Position numbers and translations under genes: made by a program | Shown: piece after piece, positions 1 through 6,282 of the stretch | Position numbering within the stretch: the stretch's first letter is position 1 | Layout of the letters: each line of letters opens with the position of its first letter | Notes under the pieces: model-generated | The model's database searches: none | What the model was told of the DNA's origin: nothing | Seen by the model: only the letters and a program-made list of their open reading frames with translations | Assembly: GCA_003240795.1 (NCBI GenBank) | Contig: QFNK01000049.1 | Coordinates: 1 to 9,500 of the forward strand | Direction of reading: 5' to 3' | DNA length: 9,500 bases | From: Micavibrio aeruginosavorus | GTDB lineage: Bacteria; Pseudomonadota; Alphaproteobacteria; Micavibrionales; Micavibrionaceae

Positions 1-402
1 TGGATAAGCGTAGATTTCAAGAATGGGTGTTGCGCCTTTTGCCAGAACTGCTTTCGCCTTTTCTTCGTAGGCTTTTACATAGGATGCCTGAACTGTGTCC
101 AGCATGTCGCCGACGGATTGCAGGCGGGACTTTTGCGCCTGTTTTTCCATTTCGGACCAGAAACTGTCCGTGAAAGCGGCGTAGGTCTTGCCGCGCGCGA
201 TGCGGTCTTTCGATGCCTTATATGATGTGCTTGAATTGTCTTGCAGGACGGAACGGTATTTCGATTTTTTCCATTGCTCGCTCAGGGATTGCGAAGAAGG
301 TTCTTTGCACACGTAAGCAGGGGCTTCGGTTGCCGAAACCTGCGTGGAAAGGACCGCGCCCGTAAGGCCGCCGATAAAGGATTTCAAAAGTTTTGAGGAC
401 AT
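1..402 (-). CDS. Exported protein of unknown function, N-terminal part (runs off the left edge)
   Basis: Reading leftward from the ATG at 402, the frame stays open for 134 codons to the window edge, so the C-terminus and stop are missing. Residues 1-24 form a typical Sec signal peptide: Lys4 and Lys7, a hydrophobic core (about 9-20), and a Val-Ser-Ala cleavage motif at 22-24. The mature part has one Cys (C33) and is rich in Lys, Glu, Ala, Ser and Gln. It looks mostly helical, with a segment around residues 70-125 that could form an amphipathic or coiled helix. An AAAGG ribosome site lies about 7 bases upstream of the ATG. The gene is divergent from secG. I do not recognise a family; a periplasmic protein is the natural inference. 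The start is well supported, the function is not. Confidence 0.75.
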   Translation of the reverse strand, partial: MSSKLLKSFIGGLTGAVLSTQVSATEAPAYVCKEPSSQSLSEQWKKSKYRSVLQDNSSTSYKASKDRIARGKTYAAFTDSFWSEMEKQAQKSRLQSVGDMLDTVQASYVKAYEEKAKAVLAKGATPILEIYAYP

Positions 403-429
403 AATTATACCTTTGCTGTTTATTCGGAC

Positions 430-456
430 ATTATTTATCAAGTCCGCTGCTGTAAG
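430..456 (-). promoter_or_regulatory. Possible promoter of the exported-protein gene
   Basis: On the - strand, CTTACA (456-451) and AATAAT (435-430) are separated by 15 bases and lie about 27 bases upstream of the ATG at 402. The -10 matches the sigma-70 consensus at 5 of 6 positions, but the spacer is shorter than ideal. The surrounding 420-490 stretch is distinctly AT-rich, as expected for a divergent promoter region. Found by eye only. Confidence 0.3.
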
Positions 457-517
457 TCTATTAAAATTATGAATAATAATATGATGCGGGGAAGCGGGGA
501 TTCTTGTTAAAAAATCC

Positions 518-546
518 GTGACATTGGGGTGCGGCGATTATATGTA
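518..546 (+). promoter_or_regulatory. Weak candidate promoter upstream of secG
   Basis: GTGACA (518-523) and TATGTA (541-546) are spaced by 17 bases. The -35 is good (5 of 6) but the -10 is poor (3 of 6). Transcription from it would start only a few bases before the secG ATG, giving a very short or absent leader. That fits the lack of a clear Shine-Dalgarno before secG. Tentative. Confidence 0.22.
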
Positions 547-554
547 GATACCCC

Positions 555-995
555 ATGGAAAATGTTATTCTTGTCATTCATTTGTTGCTGGCGCTGTCGA
601 TTATCGGGCTGGTGTTGATCCAGCGTTCGGAGGGCGGCGGCCTTGGCATCGGCGGGGGCGGCGGGGGCATGGGCTCGTTCGCGGGCGTGAGCCAGACCGC
701 GAACGCCTTGACGCGCGCGACCGCGATCTGCGCCGGTCTGTTCTTCCTCACCAGCCTGATCCTCGCGGTCATGGCGGGCACGCATCACAAGAGCGGCTCT
801 TTGCTCGATTCGCTGGATAATCCACCTGCACCGGTCACGGGTGAGGTGCAGCCGGACGGCACGAAGCCTTCTTCCACGCCGACGGACAAGCATTCTGTTG
901 ACTCTTCGGCGCCAACCAGTGATAAAGAGGTCCCGAGGGCAGCGGATGAACCGCAGCCGCAAACCGGGGCTCCATCCGCACCGATTTCTGAATAA
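555..995 (+). CDS. secG: Preprotein translocase subunit SecG
   Basis: SecG is the small accessory subunit of the SecYEG inner-membrane channel; it assists SecA-driven export of unfolded proteins. The 146-residue product shows the family pattern. Transmembrane helix 1 is at about residues 2-22, followed by a short polar loop with Gln-Arg-Ser-Glu (23-26). A glycine-rich stretch at 27-40 leads into helix 2 at about 55-74. Residues 76-146 are a long Pro/Ser/Thr/Asp-rich tail without hydrophobic segments, probably disordered, as in other alphaproteobacterial SecG proteins. The ATG at 555 gives the expected N-terminus directly before helix 1, although no convincing ribosome-binding site precedes it. 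pyrG follows 48 bases downstream. tpiA, which often sits before secG in this phylum, is not present in the window. Confidence 0.93.
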   Translation: MENVILVIHLLLALSIIGLVLIQRSEGGGLGIGGGGGGMGSFAGVSQTANALTRATAICAGLFFLTSLILAVMAGTHHKSGSLLDSLDNPPAPVTGEVQPDGTKPSSTPTDKHSVDSSAPTSDKEVPRAADEPQPQTGAPSAPISE

Positions 996-1029
996 AATTC
1001 GAACCCCTTGAAAAAGGGGTTTTGAATTT
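995..1029 (+). terminator. Stem-loop between secG and pyrG (terminator or attenuator candidate)
   Basis: Bases 1002-1009 (AACCCCTT) pair perfectly with 1014-1021 (AAGGGGTT) across a GAAA tetraloop at 1010-1013, followed by only two further T before a G. An outer six-pair stem (995-1000 with 1024-1029) can extend it across a small internal loop. A second T-run (1038-1043, after GGG) directly abuts the pyrG ATG. The structure is clear, but the T-tract is short for an intrinsic terminator. Partial termination, attenuation before pyrG, or mRNA 3'-end protection are all possible. Confidence 0.55.
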
Positions 1030-1043
1030 GAATTGGGTTTTTT

Positions 1044-2672
1044 ATGACACGTTTTATTTTTATCACCGGCGGCGTAGTTTCTTCTTTGGGGAAGGGGCTG
1101 GGCTCCGCAGCCCTTGGCGCGCTTCTCCAGGCACGCGGATTTAAAGTCCGCCTCTGCAAGATGGACCCGTACCTGAACATCGACCCCGGCACGATGAGCC
1201 CGTTTCAACACGGCGAAGTGTATGTCACGGACGACGGTGCGGAGACCGATCTCGACCTCGGCCATTACGAGCGTTTCACGGGCAATGCCGCGCAGCAGTC
1301 GGACAACATCACGACGGGCCGTATTTATCAAAACGTCCTTCAGAAAGAGCGCCGCGGCGATTATCTGGGCGCGACCGTGCAGGTCATTCCGCACGTCACG
1401 AACGAGATCAAGGATTTCATCCGTGAAAAAGACGGCAGTGCGGATTTTGTGCTGGTCGAAATCGGCGGCACGGTCGGGGATATAGAATCCCTTCCGTTTA
1501 TCGAATCCATCCGCCAGTTCGGAAATGAAGTCGGCCGCGACCGCGCGCTTTATGTCCATGTCACGCTACTGCCCTATATTGCGGCGGCGGGTGAACTGAA
1601 GACGAAGCCGACGCAGCACTCCGTCAAGGAATTGATGAGCGTTGGTATTTCGCCAGGCATTCTTCTCTGCCGCGCGGACCGCGAAATTGACGAGGACGAC
1701 CTGAAAAAGATCGGCCTGTTTTGTAACATCGCTCCGAAAAACGTTATTCCCGCGCTCGACGTTAAAACCATTTACGAAGTGCCGCTGTCCTATCATAAAG
1801 TCGGTCTGGATACGCAGGTGCTCGAGTATTTCGGTATCAAGGCGGCGGACCCCGATCTTTCCAAATGGGAAGAAATCGTCAGCCGTGTTAAAAATCCGGA
1901 AGGTGAAGTCACTATTGCGCTGGTCGGGAAATACACGAATCTTGCAGATTCGTATAAATCCCTGAACGAAGCGCTGATCCACGGCGGTATTGCGAACAAG
2001 AACAAGGTCAAGATCAAGTTCGTCGAGTCGTCTAAGTTCGATGACAATGACGGCATCATCCATGAACTGGAAGGCGTCAACGGCATTCTCGTCGCCGGCG
2101 GTTTCGGCGAACGCGGCGCGGAAGGCAAGATCAAGGCAGCGAAGTTCGCGCGCGAACGCGGTGTGCCGTATTTCGGTATCTGTTTCGGTCTTCAGATGGC
2201 TGTGATCGAGGCTGCCCGCAACACGGCTGGCATCAAGGGTGCAAATTCCACGGAGTTCGGAAAATGTGATGTGCCGCTGGTCGGCATGATGACCGAATGG
2301 GTCAAGGGCAATGCGACGGAAAGCCGCGCAGCCAACGACGATCTGGGCGGGACGATGCGTCTCGGCGCTTACCCTGCATCGTTGAAAAAGGGATCGAAGG
2401 TTGCTGAGATTTACGGTTCGACCGAAATACAGGAGCGTCATCGTCACCGGTATGAAGTGAATATGAATTACCGCGAGCAGCTTGAGGAAAAAGGGCTGAT
2501 CTTCTCCGGCGTCTCGCCGGACGGCCGCCTGCCCGAGATTGCGGAACGTAACGACCATCCATGGTTTATCGGCGTTCAGTATCACCCCGAGCTGAAATCC
2601 AAGCCGTTCGATCCGCATCCGCTCTTCGTGTCTTTCATCAAGGCCGCGATCGAGCAGGAGCGTCTGGTTTAA
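1044..2672 (+). CDS. pyrG: CTP synthase (glutamine-hydrolysing)
   Basis: Cytoplasmic enzyme that converts UTP, ATP and glutamine to CTP, the last step of pyrimidine nucleotide synthesis. The 542-residue length is normal. The N-terminal synthetase domain (about 1-265) opens with the nucleotide-binding loop TGGVVSSLGKG near residues 8-18. It also contains KMDPYLNIDPGTMSP and DDGAETDLDLGHYERF, which are characteristic of the family. The C-terminal class I glutamine amidotransferase domain (about 290-540) has the nucleophile Cys380 in GICFGLQ, and His514 and Glu516 in QYHPE, so the triad is complete. The ATG at 1044 places the P-loop correctly. The preceding 20 bases hold no recognisable Shine-Dalgarno and end in a T-run. 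CTP from this enzyme also feeds CMP-KDO formation downstream of KdsA. Confidence 0.98.
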   Translation: MTRFIFITGGVVSSLGKGLGSAALGALLQARGFKVRLCKMDPYLNIDPGTMSPFQHGEVYVTDDGAETDLDLGHYERFTGNAAQQSDNITTGRIYQNVLQKERRGDYLGATVQVIPHVTNEIKDFIREKDGSADFVLVEIGGTVGDIESLPFIESIRQFGNEVGRDRALYVHVTLLPYIAAAGELKTKPTQHSVKELMSVGISPGILLCRADREIDEDDLKKIGLFCNIAPKNVIPALDVKTIYEVPLSYHKVGLDTQVLEYFGIKAADPDLSKWEEIVSRVKNPEGEVTIALVGKYTNLADSYKSLNEALIHGGIANKNKVKIKFVESSKFDDNDGIIHELEGVNGILVAGGFGERGAEGKIKAAKFARERGVPYFGICFGLQMAVIEAARNTAGIKGANSTEFGKCDVPLVGMMTEWVKGNATESRAANDDLGGTMRLGAYPASLKKGSKVAEIYGSTEIQERHRHRYEVNMNYREQLEEKGLIFSGVSPDGRLPEIAERNDHPWFIGVQYHPELKSKPFDPHPLFVSFIKAAIEQERLV

Positions 2673-2717
2673 GGCTCATAAACGAATTAGGATGTTTCTT
2701 CCAGATGGAGGGGCTTT

Positions 2718-3158
2718 ATGACTTCTAGCAGCCGGAAAATTCTGTGTCGGGGGATAGCGGGGGTATTGCTCCTCTTTCTTGTCGCGTTTGTCTATAATTT
2801 GAACAGCCCCTTCCGGACCGTTTATCTGGGCAGGTGTATGATGAGCGGTGTGACGTTTGAAAAATGTCCGCCGGATAGTATTACGTTCAGCAAAGTTGAA
2901 TACCTTATTTTGCGCGATGAGCAGATTGCCGTAAGACGGAATGAAGGCACGATTCTCCAAACTATAGGGGTTTGCAGTGTTTTTGATGCCGATAACTGGA
3001 ACTGCCTTTCCGATAATATCGTCTATGCGATGAAGGACGGCGTTTACAAAGAGGCTGCCCTTGGCAATGAAGGGCAGGAGGTTCGCAAAGCGGAGCCCGT
3101 TTCAGCGTATCGTTATTGGCGGCATGCCATGTCCAACTATTTCAAGAGAGCAAGATAG
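2718..3158 (+). CDS. Small membrane-anchored protein of unknown function with two CX9C pairs
   Basis: I do not recognise this 146-residue protein. A strong ribosome site (GGAGGGG, 2707-2713) lies 4 bases before the ATG, so the start is well supported. Residues 1-11 are basic, and 12-28 form one hydrophobic helix with no obvious signal-peptidase site. This suggests an N-terminal anchor with the rest in the periplasm. The outer part carries four cysteines, C40, C50, C86 and C96, as two equally spaced CX9C pairs, suggesting two disulfides. The C-terminus is basic (Lys-Arg-Ala-Arg). It lies 45 bases after pyrG and about 35 before kdsA on the same strand, with no terminator seen on either side, so co-transcription is likely. 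Codon use and composition are a little more AT-rich than pyrG. Confidence 0.72.
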   Translation: MTSSSRKILCRGIAGVLLLFLVAFVYNLNSPFRTVYLGRCMMSGVTFEKCPPDSITFSKVEYLILRDEQIAVRRNEGTILQTIGVCSVFDADNWNCLSDNIVYAMKDGVYKEAALGNEGQEVRKAEPVSAYRYWRHAMSNYFKRAR

Positions 3159-3193
3159 TTGAAATATCCCCCTTCATGGCTTAGATATTGGCT

Positions 3194-4015
3194 ATGAAAA
3201 CAGTCACCGTCGGCGATGTCGCCTTTTGTAATTCCGCCCCCTTTGCCCTGATCGCCGGACCGTGCGTTCTTGAATCGCGCCAGCACGCGTTTGATATGTG
3301 CGGCAAGATCAAGGAGATTACGGGCAAGCTCGGCATCCCGATGATTTACAAGTCATCCTTTGACAAGGCCAACCGCACCAGTGTTTCGGGTGTGCGTTCA
3401 GGTGTTTCTTTCGAGGATGCGGTTCAGATTTTCAAAGACATCAAAAAAGAATTCGGTGTTCCCGTTATTACGGATGTCCATGCGCCGGAGCAGTGCGCGG
3501 CGGTGGCGGAAGCTGTCGATATCCTTCAGATTCCTGCGTTTCTTTGCCGCCAGACGGACCTTTTGGTTGCCGCCGGTAAAACCGGCAAGGCGATCAATGT
3601 CAAAAAGGGGCAGTTCCTTGCCCCGTGGGACATGAAGAATGTCGCAGCCAAGATTGCCAGCACGGGGAATGAAAACATTCTTCTGTGTGAACGCGGCGCG
3701 TCGTTTGGATACAATACGCTGGTGTCCGATATGCGCTCCCTTCCGATCATGGCGCAGACGGGATATCCCGTGATTTTCGATGCGACCCATTCGGTGCAGC
3801 AACCGGGCGGTCAGGGCGACAAGTCCGGCGGCGACCGCACGATGGTTCCCGTTCTTGCGCGCGCGGCCGTGGCCGTGGGCGTAGCGGGTGTATTTATGGA
3901 GACGCATCAGGACCCGGACAACGCGCCAAGCGATGGGCCGAACATGGTTAAAATCACTGACCTCGAGGCGCTTCTTTCCAAAATGAAGGCGATCGACGAA
4001 GTGGCGAAAGCCTAA
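3194..4015 (+). CDS. kdsA: 3-deoxy-D-manno-octulosonate 8-phosphate synthase, metal-dependent type
   Basis: KdsA condenses phosphoenolpyruvate with arabinose 5-phosphate to KDO 8-phosphate, the precursor of the inner-core sugar of LPS, in the cytoplasm. The product has 273 residues and the expected TIM-barrel motifs: YKSSFDKANR, ITDVHAPEQ, IPAFLCRQTDL and NVKKGQFLAPWDM. The metal-site residues of the metallo-enzyme class are present: Cys24 (in AGPCVLES), His199, Glu236 (in METHQDP) and Asp247 (in SDGPNM). Their spacing matches that of the Aquifex enzyme closely. The metal-independent E. coli form has Asn at the Cys position. The frame could also start at the TTG at 3188; I chose the ATG at 3194, though neither has a clear ribosome site. 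Its stop overlaps the stop of the converging DUF4112 gene. Confidence 0.96.
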   Translation: MKTVTVGDVAFCNSAPFALIAGPCVLESRQHAFDMCGKIKEITGKLGIPMIYKSSFDKANRTSVSGVRSGVSFEDAVQIFKDIKKEFGVPVITDVHAPEQCAAVAEAVDILQIPAFLCRQTDLLVAAGKTGKAINVKKGQFLAPWDMKNVAAKIASTGNENILLCERGASFGYNTLVSDMRSLPIMAQTGYPVIFDATHSVQQPGGQGDKSGGDRTMVPVLARAAVAVGVAGVFMETHQDPDNAPSDGPNMVKITDLEALLSKMKAIDEVAKA

Positions 4016-4395
4016 ATAAACAACACGCGGCCTTTGGCGTCCGTTTGGTATCTTGCGGTTTGAAGGTGGGCTTTTAAAAGCTCAATGTTGCGTTTGTTGG
4101 CCTTCCATCCGATATCGAAGGCGTCGCCCACAAATGGAACAAGGCCGATGAGCCAGTCAACAAACACATTGTAGGACATGCGGGTCAAAAGGGCGGGATG
4201 CGCGCCGTGCTGCCGTGCCTTATGAATGATATAGGCGGATACTAGCATCGTCGCCGTGTCGCCTATGCCGGGAATGAGACCCAAAAGGCCATCCAGTCCC
4301 ATGCGCGTATCGGTTCCCGGTATCCTGAACTGGCTGTCCATCAGGCGGGCGAGCCGCTCCAGCTTTTCTATTTCCCTATGTAGCGCTTGATTCAT
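4012..4395 (-). CDS. DUF4112 family small membrane-associated protein
   Basis: A 127-residue protein matching what I know of the DUF4112 family: an N-terminal helix ending in LARLMDSQFRIPG, then GLDGLLGLIPGIGD. It contains an internal pseudo-repeat, Gly-Leu-Ile-Pro-Gly-Ile-Gly-Asp at 39-46 and Gly-Leu-Val-Pro-Phe-Val-Gly-Asp at 84-91. Each copy is attached to a hydrophobic segment (about 36-57 and 77-96), so the protein probably sits in or on the membrane. The family's function is unknown. The frame extends upstream to an ATG at 4446, but a GAGAGGG ribosome site at 4410-4404 lies 8 bases before the ATG at 4395, and none precedes 4446. It is divergent from eno and convergent with kdsA. Confidence 0.85.
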   Translation of the reverse strand: MNQALHREIEKLERLARLMDSQFRIPGTDTRMGLDGLLGLIPGIGDTATMLVSAYIIHKARQHGAHPALLTRMSYNVFVDWLIGLVPFVGDAFDIGWKANKRNIELLKAHLQTARYQTDAKGRVLFI

Positions 4396-4403
4396 GGTTT
4401 TAA

Positions 4404-4410
4404 CCCTCTC
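4404..4410 (-). promoter_or_regulatory. Ribosome-binding site fixing the start of the DUF4112 gene
   Basis: GAGAGGG on the - strand lies 8 bases upstream of the ATG at 4395. It falls inside the longer possible reading frame (start 4446), which supports the shorter protein. Confidence 0.7.
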
Positions 4411-4454
4411 AGGCGGAGCCAACGCACGGGCGCGGAAAAGGTTCATTTTGCGGC

Positions 4455-4483
4455 TGGACGGGCGGGGGCGAAACCCCTAGATT
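4455..4483 (+). promoter_or_regulatory. Candidate eno promoter
   Basis: TGGACG (4455-4460) and TAGATT (4478-4483) are separated by 17 bases, each matching the sigma-70 consensus at about 4 of 6 positions, and end 27 bases before the eno ATG. They lie in the 115-base divergent gap between the DUF4112 gene and eno. By-eye call only. Confidence 0.32.
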
Positions 4484-4510
4484 ATCCGGGCAAACAAAGA
4501 GGAAAAACAT

Positions 4511-5824
4511 ATGAGCGCTATTGTCGATATTACAGCACGCGAAATTCTGGACTCCCGCGGTAACCCCACGGTCGAGGTCGATGTCACCCTTGAAAGCGGC
4601 GCGCGCGGACGTGCGGCGGTTCCGTCTGGTGCATCCACTGGCGCGTACGAGGCTGTCGAGCTTCGTGACGGCGATAAGAAAAGATATCTCGGCAAGGGCG
4701 TTCAGAAGGCGGTTGCCTTTGTCAATCAGGACATCGCCGAAGAGCTGATCGGCATGGACCCGGAAGAGCAGGTCCTGATCGATGGCATGATGATCGAACT
4801 GGACGGTACGGACAACAAGGCAAAGCTGGGCGCGAATGCGATCCTTGGCGTTTCCATGGCCTGCGCCCGCGCGGTTGCGGATGAACTCGGCGTGCCGCTT
4901 TACAAATATCTCGGCGGTACGTACGCGCACCTTCTTCCGACGCCGATGATGAACATCATCAACGGCGGCAAGCATGCCGACAACCCTGTTGATTTCCAGG
5001 AATTCATGATCATGCCGATCGGCGCGGAAGATTTCTCCGAAGCGCTTCGCTGTGGCGCGGAAGTGTTCCATGCGTTGAAAAAGCAGCTGCATGATGCGGG
5101 CATGAACACGAACGTGGGTGATGAAGGCGGCTTTGCCCCGGCGGTCAATTCGGCCACGGAAGCGCTGGATTTCATTATGAAGGCGATTGCCGATGCCGGA
5201 TACAAGGCCGGTGAAGATGTTGTTATCGCGCTGGATTGCGCCGCGACGGAATTCTTCAAGGATGGCAAATACCATCTGGAAGGCGAAGGCCGCACGCTGA
5301 CATCGTCACAGATGGTCGCGTACTTCAAGGAGCTGTGCGACAAATACCCGATCGTTTCCATCGAGGACGGCCTTGGTGAAGATGACTGGGAAGGATGGAT
5401 CGAACTGACGGCGGTGCTGGGCGACCGCGTCCAGCTGGTCGGTGATGACCTGTTCGTGACGAACGCCAAACGTCTTGCCGAAGGTATCGAGCGCAAGGCG
5501 GGCAACGCCATTCTTGTAAAGGTTAACCAGATCGGATCCCTGACGGAGACGTTCGAGACGATTGAAATGGCAAAGCGCGCCGGTTTTGGAATCATCCTGT
5601 CCCACCGTTCGGGCGAGACGGAAGATTCAACGATTGCGGACCTTGCCGTGGCGACCAATGCCGGTCAGATCAAAACAGGTTCTCTGTCCCGTTCCGACAG
5701 GATTGCAAAATACAACCAGCTTCTGCGTATCGAAGAGGAGTTGGGACCAGCCGCCAAGTATGCGGGCGCGTCGGTTCTCCGCGCCAAGCCGGAAGGCAAG
5801 TCCGCGAAGAAAAAAGCAGCTTAA
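4511..5824 (+). CDS. eno: Enolase (phosphopyruvate hydratase)
   Basis: Glycolytic enzyme that interconverts 2-phosphoglycerate and phosphoenolpyruvate with two Mg2+ ions; cytoplasmic. The 437 residues match the usual bacterial length. The N-terminal capping domain begins ITAREILDSRGNPTVEVDV, with the mobile loop PSGASTGAYEAVELRD. The barrel carries Glu205 in GDEGGFAP, metal ligands in ALDCAATEF, SIEDGL and VGDDLFVTN, the catalytic base Lys337 in LVKVNQIGS, and His365 in SHRSGET. The signature IKTGSLSRSDRIAKYNQLLRIEEELG is intact. The last dozen residues are Lys/Ala-rich, a short variable tail. AGAGGA (4498-4503) lies 7 bases before the ATG. The gene appears to be its own transcription unit, with a divergent gene upstream and a strong terminator 11 bases after the stop. 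Its product PEP is also the KdsA substrate. Confidence 0.99.
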   Translation: MSAIVDITAREILDSRGNPTVEVDVTLESGARGRAAVPSGASTGAYEAVELRDGDKKRYLGKGVQKAVAFVNQDIAEELIGMDPEEQVLIDGMMIELDGTDNKAKLGANAILGVSMACARAVADELGVPLYKYLGGTYAHLLPTPMMNIINGGKHADNPVDFQEFMIMPIGAEDFSEALRCGAEVFHALKKQLHDAGMNTNVGDEGGFAPAVNSATEALDFIMKAIADAGYKAGEDVVIALDCAATEFFKDGKYHLEGEGRTLTSSQMVAYFKELCDKYPIVSIEDGLGEDDWEGWIELTAVLGDRVQLVGDDLFVTNAKRLAEGIERKAGNAILVKVNQIGSLTETFETIEMAKRAGFGIILSHRSGETEDSTIADLAVATNAGQIKTGSLSRSDRIAKYNQLLRIEEELGPAAKYAGASVLRAKPEGKSAKKKAA

Positions 5825-5834
5825 GTATAAAAGG

Positions 5835-5860
5835 AAATCCCCGCTTCGGCGGGGATTTTT
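5835..5860 (+). terminator. Rho-independent terminator of eno, probably bidirectional
   Basis: A ten-pair stem (5835-5844 with 5849-5858) has a perfect GC-rich core CCCCGC/GCGGGG closed by a TTCG tetraloop and followed by T residues. On the opposite strand the same stem is followed by a CCTTTT run, so it can also end transcripts of the convergent YCII-family gene, whose stop is at 5861. Confidence 0.92.
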
Positions 5861-6229
5861 CTATTCGAAATCTTTGGCTTCGTAGAACGAGCGGATTTCT
5901 ATTTCGGACGGGCCAAGCATTGGGTTCGGGCATTTTTTCGCCCACTCAACTGCCTCATCCATGTTCTTTACTTCCCAGAGCCAAAATCCCGCTACTTGCT
6001 CTGTGGCAGGAGTGAAGGGGCCGTTGCGTACAGTGCGCTCTTTGCCGTTGAATACGATGCGTCTGGCTTCGGATGTCGGTCTCATGCCGTCGCCGTCCAA
6101 AAGAATGCCGGCTTTGATAAGCTCATCATTGAACTTGCCTATTTCCTCCATCAGCGTTTGAAATTCAGCCTTAGGCGGCAGGCCTTTTTCACTATCTTCC
6201 GTCGCTTTTACAAAAACCATTACGCGCAT
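5861..6229 (-). CDS. YCII / DGPF-domain family protein
   Basis: A 122-residue single-domain protein of the YCII-related (DGPF) type, with a ferredoxin-like alpha-beta fold in known members. Visible family features are the N-terminal strand MRVMVFVKA, LLDGDGMRP at 43-51, RNGPF at 68-72 (the DGPF motif with Asn in place of Asp), the following GFWLWEV strand, and DEAVEWAKKCP at 91-101. Family members are often found near ECF sigma factors or as small enzymes, but no sigma factor gene is nearby and the reaction is unknown. The start is firm: AAGGAGG (6242-6236) lies 6 bases before the ATG. It follows the unknown gene at 6283-6960 on the same strand by 53 bases with no terminator between, so the two may be co-transcribed. 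Confidence 0.88.
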   Translation of the reverse strand: MRVMVFVKATEDSEKGLPPKAEFQTLMEEIGKFNDELIKAGILLDGDGMRPTSEARRIVFNGKERTVRNGPFTPATEQVAGFWLWEVKNMDEAVEWAKKCPNPMLGPSEIEIRSFYEAKDFE

Positions 6230-6235
6230 GCGCTG

Positions 6236-6242
6236 CCTCCTT
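6236..6242 (-). promoter_or_regulatory. Perfect Shine-Dalgarno of the YCII-family gene
   Basis: AAGGAGG on the - strand, 6 bases before the ATG at 6229. It is the strongest ribosome site in the window, and the start codon sits inside the palindrome GCGCATGCGC (6224-6233). Confidence 0.8.
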
Positions 6243-6282
6243 GGATTTGTTCCTCAGGCATACCGACGAGGTTTTAAAAAGT

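Noticed and set aside
425..446. CGGAC/GTCCG inverted repeat in the secG upstream gap
   Set aside because: Only five pairs with a 12-base AT-rich loop; too weak to call an operator or hairpin.
643..676. GC-rich GGC/GGG run that resembles a simple repeat
   Set aside because: It encodes the glycine-rich loop of SecG, a normal feature of the family.
507..1559. Long - strand open frame opposite secG and the start of pyrG
   Set aside because: It is antisense to two unmistakable genes, and its Arg/His/Ala-rich low-complexity translation is typical of a shadow frame in GC-rich DNA.
2176..2196. GICFGLQ instead of GICLGMQ around the CTP synthase nucleophile
   Set aside because: The Phe variant is, as far as I know, common in alphaproteobacterial CTP synthases and the catalytic triad is intact, so it is not unusual.
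1566..2618. 350-codon - strand frame opposite pyrG
   Set aside because: It lies fully inside the conserved pyrG gene on the other strand. Its length follows from pyrG codon bias and no family features are visible.
4409..5275. 288-codon - strand frame opposite eno
   Set aside because: It is antisense to highly conserved enolase sequence and shows no recognisable domain.
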